This document shows, piece by piece, positions 62,506-64,000 of a DNA stretch of 64,000 bases; position 1 is the stretch's first letter; every line of letters starts with the position of its first letter. The DNA is from JAWLBY01 sp041687455 (GTDB lineage Bacteria > Pseudomonadota > Gammaproteobacteria > Xanthomonadales > Xanthomonadaceae): the NCBI GenBank assembly GCA_041687455.1, contig JAWLBY010000017.1, positions 1 through 64,000 of the forward strand. Reading direction: 5' to 3'. A model generated the notes under the pieces. The model was not told where the DNA came from, searched no databases, and saw only the letters and a program-made list of their open reading frames with translations. A program made the position numbers and the translations under genes.

Positions 62506-63774
62506 ATGGCAAAGATCATCGTGGTCGGTGGCGGTATCGGCGGCATCAGCGTCGCCTACGAACTGCGCGCGGGACTCGGCAAGTCGCACGAGATCACCGT
62601 CGTCGGCGACAGTCCGTACTTCTCGTTCACTCCATCCAACCCCTGGGTAGCGGTCGGCTGGCGCAAGCCGAGCGACATCCAGATCGACATCGGCCCGTAC
62701 CTGGCGAAGAAGGCGGTCGCGTTCGAGTCGTGCGGCGCACGCGAGCTGCTGCCGACCGAGAACATCGTCGTGCTCGGTGACGGCCGGCGGCTCGATTACG
62801 ACTATCTGGTCATCACGACCGGTCCGCGACTGGCCTTCGACGAGGTGCCGGGGCTCGGCCCCGAGCAGTTCACCCATTCGGTCTGCACGACGCCGCACGC
62901 GCTGCATGCGTGGGACGCCTACCAGGCGTTCGTCAAGGATCCGGGGCCGATCGTGGTCGGTGCCGCGCAGGGCGCAAGCTGCTTCGGTCCGGCCTACGAG
63001 TTCGCGATGATCCTCGACGCCGACCTGCGCAAGCGCAAGATCCGCGACCGCGTGCCGATCACCTACGTCACCAGCGAACCCTACGTCGGCCACATGGGGC
63101 TCGGCGGCGTCGGCGACTCGAAGGGCCTGATCGAAACCGAGTTCCGCCAGCGACACATCAGGTGGATCGTCAATTCGAAGATCGCCGAAGTCCGTGCCGG
63201 CGAGATGCGCGTGCACGAAATGAACGAAGCCGGCGAGCCACTGCGCGAGCACACGCTGCCGTTCCGCTATTCGATGGTGCTGCCGGCGTTCACCGGCGTC
63301 GATGCGGTGCGCGCGGTCAAGGAGATGTGCAACCCGCGCGGGTTCGTGCAGATCGATCGCCACCAGCGCAATCCGAGCTACCCGAACATTTACTCGGCCG
63401 GCGTCTGCGTCGCGATTCCGCCGGTCGAGGCGACGCCGGTGCCGACCGGCGCACCGAAGACCGGCTTCATGATCGAATCGATGGTGACCGCGATCGTCGA
63501 GAACATCCGCGCCGATCTCGCCGGGCAGCCGCCACAGGCCGTCGCGACCTGGAATGCCATCTGCCTCGCCGACATGGGTGACACCGGCGCCGCCTTCGTC
63601 GCGCTGCCGCAGATCCCGCCGCGCAACGTCACCTGGGCCAAGGTCGGCAAATGGGTGCACGTCGCCAAGATCGCGTTCGAGAAGTACTTCCTGTCGAAGA
63701 TGAAGTCGGGCAACACCGAACCGCTTTACGAGAAGTACGTGCTCAAGGCGCTCGGCATCGAACGGCTGAAGTAG
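62506..63774 (+). CDS. sqr: Sulfide:quinone oxidoreductase
   Basis: This 422-residue flavoprotein has the FAD motif VVGGGIGGISVAYELR, YLVITTGPRLAFDEVPGLG, and cysteines at 127, 159 and 275 (VCTTPHALH, ASCFGPAYEFA, EMCNPRGF). The spacing of the first two matches SQR active sites; the third Cys position differs from the classic type I site. It oxidises H2S to sulfane sulfur and passes electrons to quinone. GGAGAACCAGTC precedes the ATG. A candidate repressor site lies between it and the divergent rhodanese gene. Confidence 0.93.
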   Translation: MAKIIVVGGGIGGISVAYELRAGLGKSHEITVVGDSPYFSFTPSNPWVAVGWRKPSDIQIDIGPYLAKKAVAFESCGARELLPTENIVVLGDGRRLDYDYLVITTGPRLAFDEVPGLGPEQFTHSVCTTPHALHAWDAYQAFVKDPGPIVVGAAQGASCFGPAYEFAMILDADLRKRKIRDRVPITYVTSEPYVGHMGLGGVGDSKGLIETEFRQRHIRWIVNSKIAEVRAGEMRVHEMNEAGEPLREHTLPFRYSMVLPAFTGVDAVRAVKEMCNPRGFVQIDRHQRNPSYPNIYSAGVCVAIPPVEATPVPTGAPKTGFMIESMVTAIVENIRADLAGQPPQAVATWNAICLADMGDTGAAFVALPQIPPRNVTWAKVGKWVHVAKIAFEKYFLSKMKSGNTEPLYEKYVLKALGIERLK

Positions 63775-63780
63775 TCCGCA

Positions 63781-63812
63781 GTGGCGGCCGCGCCAGGGGA
63801 CGCGGCCGCCAC
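63781..63812. terminator. Perfect hairpin terminator after sqr
   Basis: GTGGCGGCCGCG (63781-63792), an 8-bp loop and CGCGGCCGCCAC (63801-63812) form a perfect 12-bp stem between convergent sqr and the outer-membrane gene. No T run follows, so it may act with Rho or in both directions. Confidence 0.65.
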
Positions 63813-63820
63813 GCCGATGG

Positions 63821-64000
63821 TCAGAACTCGAGTCGCGGCCCGATGAAGTAGATCCGGTCGTCCTCGAGCCACTTGATCTCGGTGACGATGCCCCAGCGGG
63901 CCAGCCCGTCACGCCCGCCGATTCCGAACTGGCCGCCGAGCTTGCCGTAGAAGCCGCCGTCGACGTCATCGCCATCCTCGTAGCCGGCCAGCAGCCAGCC
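63821..64000 (-). CDS. Outer-membrane beta-barrel protein, C-terminal 59 residues only
   Basis: The visible 59 residues end GGQFGIGGRDGLARWGIVTE and IKWLEDDRIYFIGPRLEF. The alternating polar/hydrophobic strands and the terminal Phe are typical of BAM-inserted barrels. The gene continues beyond the right edge. No family can be named from this end. Confidence 0.6.
   Translation of the reverse strand, partial: GWLLAGYEDGDDVDGGFYGKLGGQFGIGGRDGLARWGIVTEIKWLEDDRIYFIGPRLEF

Overview
The window is GC-rich, with strong G/C preference at third codon positions, and is densely packed with genes. The core gene order is rpsF-rpsR-rplI-dnaB-alr on the minus strand, with ffh beside a CcsA/YpjD-type membrane protein, and radA nearby. 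Intergenic repeats of the 'GGAGGGGCTTCAGCCCC' and 'CCCGGCTTTCGCCGGGA' kinds, a DnrO-like protein, an entericidin and several DUF1328/DUF3309/DUF4398 envelope genes are also present. Together these suggest an aerobic, free-living gammaproteobacterium near Xanthomonadales/Lysobacterales. This is inferred from gene content and order; no 16S or marker-gene search was possible.

Layout. 1-11.7 kb: edge of a probable transposase, a TonB-dependent receptor, a His-rich DnrO-like protein, a secreted protein of unknown function, a MOSC protein, a hybrid histidine kinase, a lone ExbD, a 3-hydroxybutyrate-oligomer hydrolase and alanine racemase. 12-20 kb: replication, ribosomal and SRP housekeeping genes (dnaB, rplI, rpsR, rpsF, ffh), a CcsA-like protein, a PilZ protein and radA. 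20-26.3 kb: a four-gene SMC operon (MksF/JetA kleisin, MksE/JetB, MksB/JetC, and a Toprim MksG/JetD), the Wadjet-type anti-plasmid condensin. 26.3-33 kb: a methyltransferase, a membrane diguanylate cyclase, a TerB-like protein, and a run of small envelope proteins ending in an OmpA-family lipoprotein. 33-37 kb: a caa3-type cytochrome oxidase (CuA subunit with a cytochrome c tail, and a subunit I-III fusion) with two accessory membrane proteins. 37-45.6 kb: a TPP enzyme, an enolase-superfamily enzyme and an FAD/Fe-S dehydrogenase in overlapping reading frames, then an ASRT-like transducer, an SDR, UPF0114 and VOC proteins. 45.8-51.2 kb: an RND efflux pair and a retropepsin-like secreted protein. 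51.2-58.3 kb: repeats, a broken DUF1801 gene and a complete type II-C CRISPR-Cas9 locus. 58.7-63.8 kb: a sulfide/persulfide oxidation module. The window ends inside an outer-membrane protein.

The most notable system is the CRISPR locus. It has a 25-repeat array, cas2, cas1 and a compact 1,030-residue Cas9 with all RuvC and HNH residues. A tracrRNA lies divergently upstream of cas9 and can be read directly from the sequence: promoter-like boxes with 17-bp spacing, a 20-nt perfect anti-repeat, and an intrinsic terminator. The pairing geometry shows that the array is read on the + strand, opposite to the cas genes. Every intact repeat ends in an extended -10-like TGCTAATCT, suggesting one promoter per repeat, as in Neisseria and Campylobacter. 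With the Mks/Jet operon, this genome carries two unrelated systems able to act on plasmids.

Next to the CRISPR locus, two divergent units encode a persulfide-dioxygenase-like hydrolase, a TauE/SafE exporter, a 1-Cys peroxiredoxin, a two-cysteine BigR/SqrR-type repressor, a rhodanese and sulfide:quinone oxidoreductase. Both control regions contain a matching ATATG-GTT-N4-CT-ATAT element that I propose as the operator.
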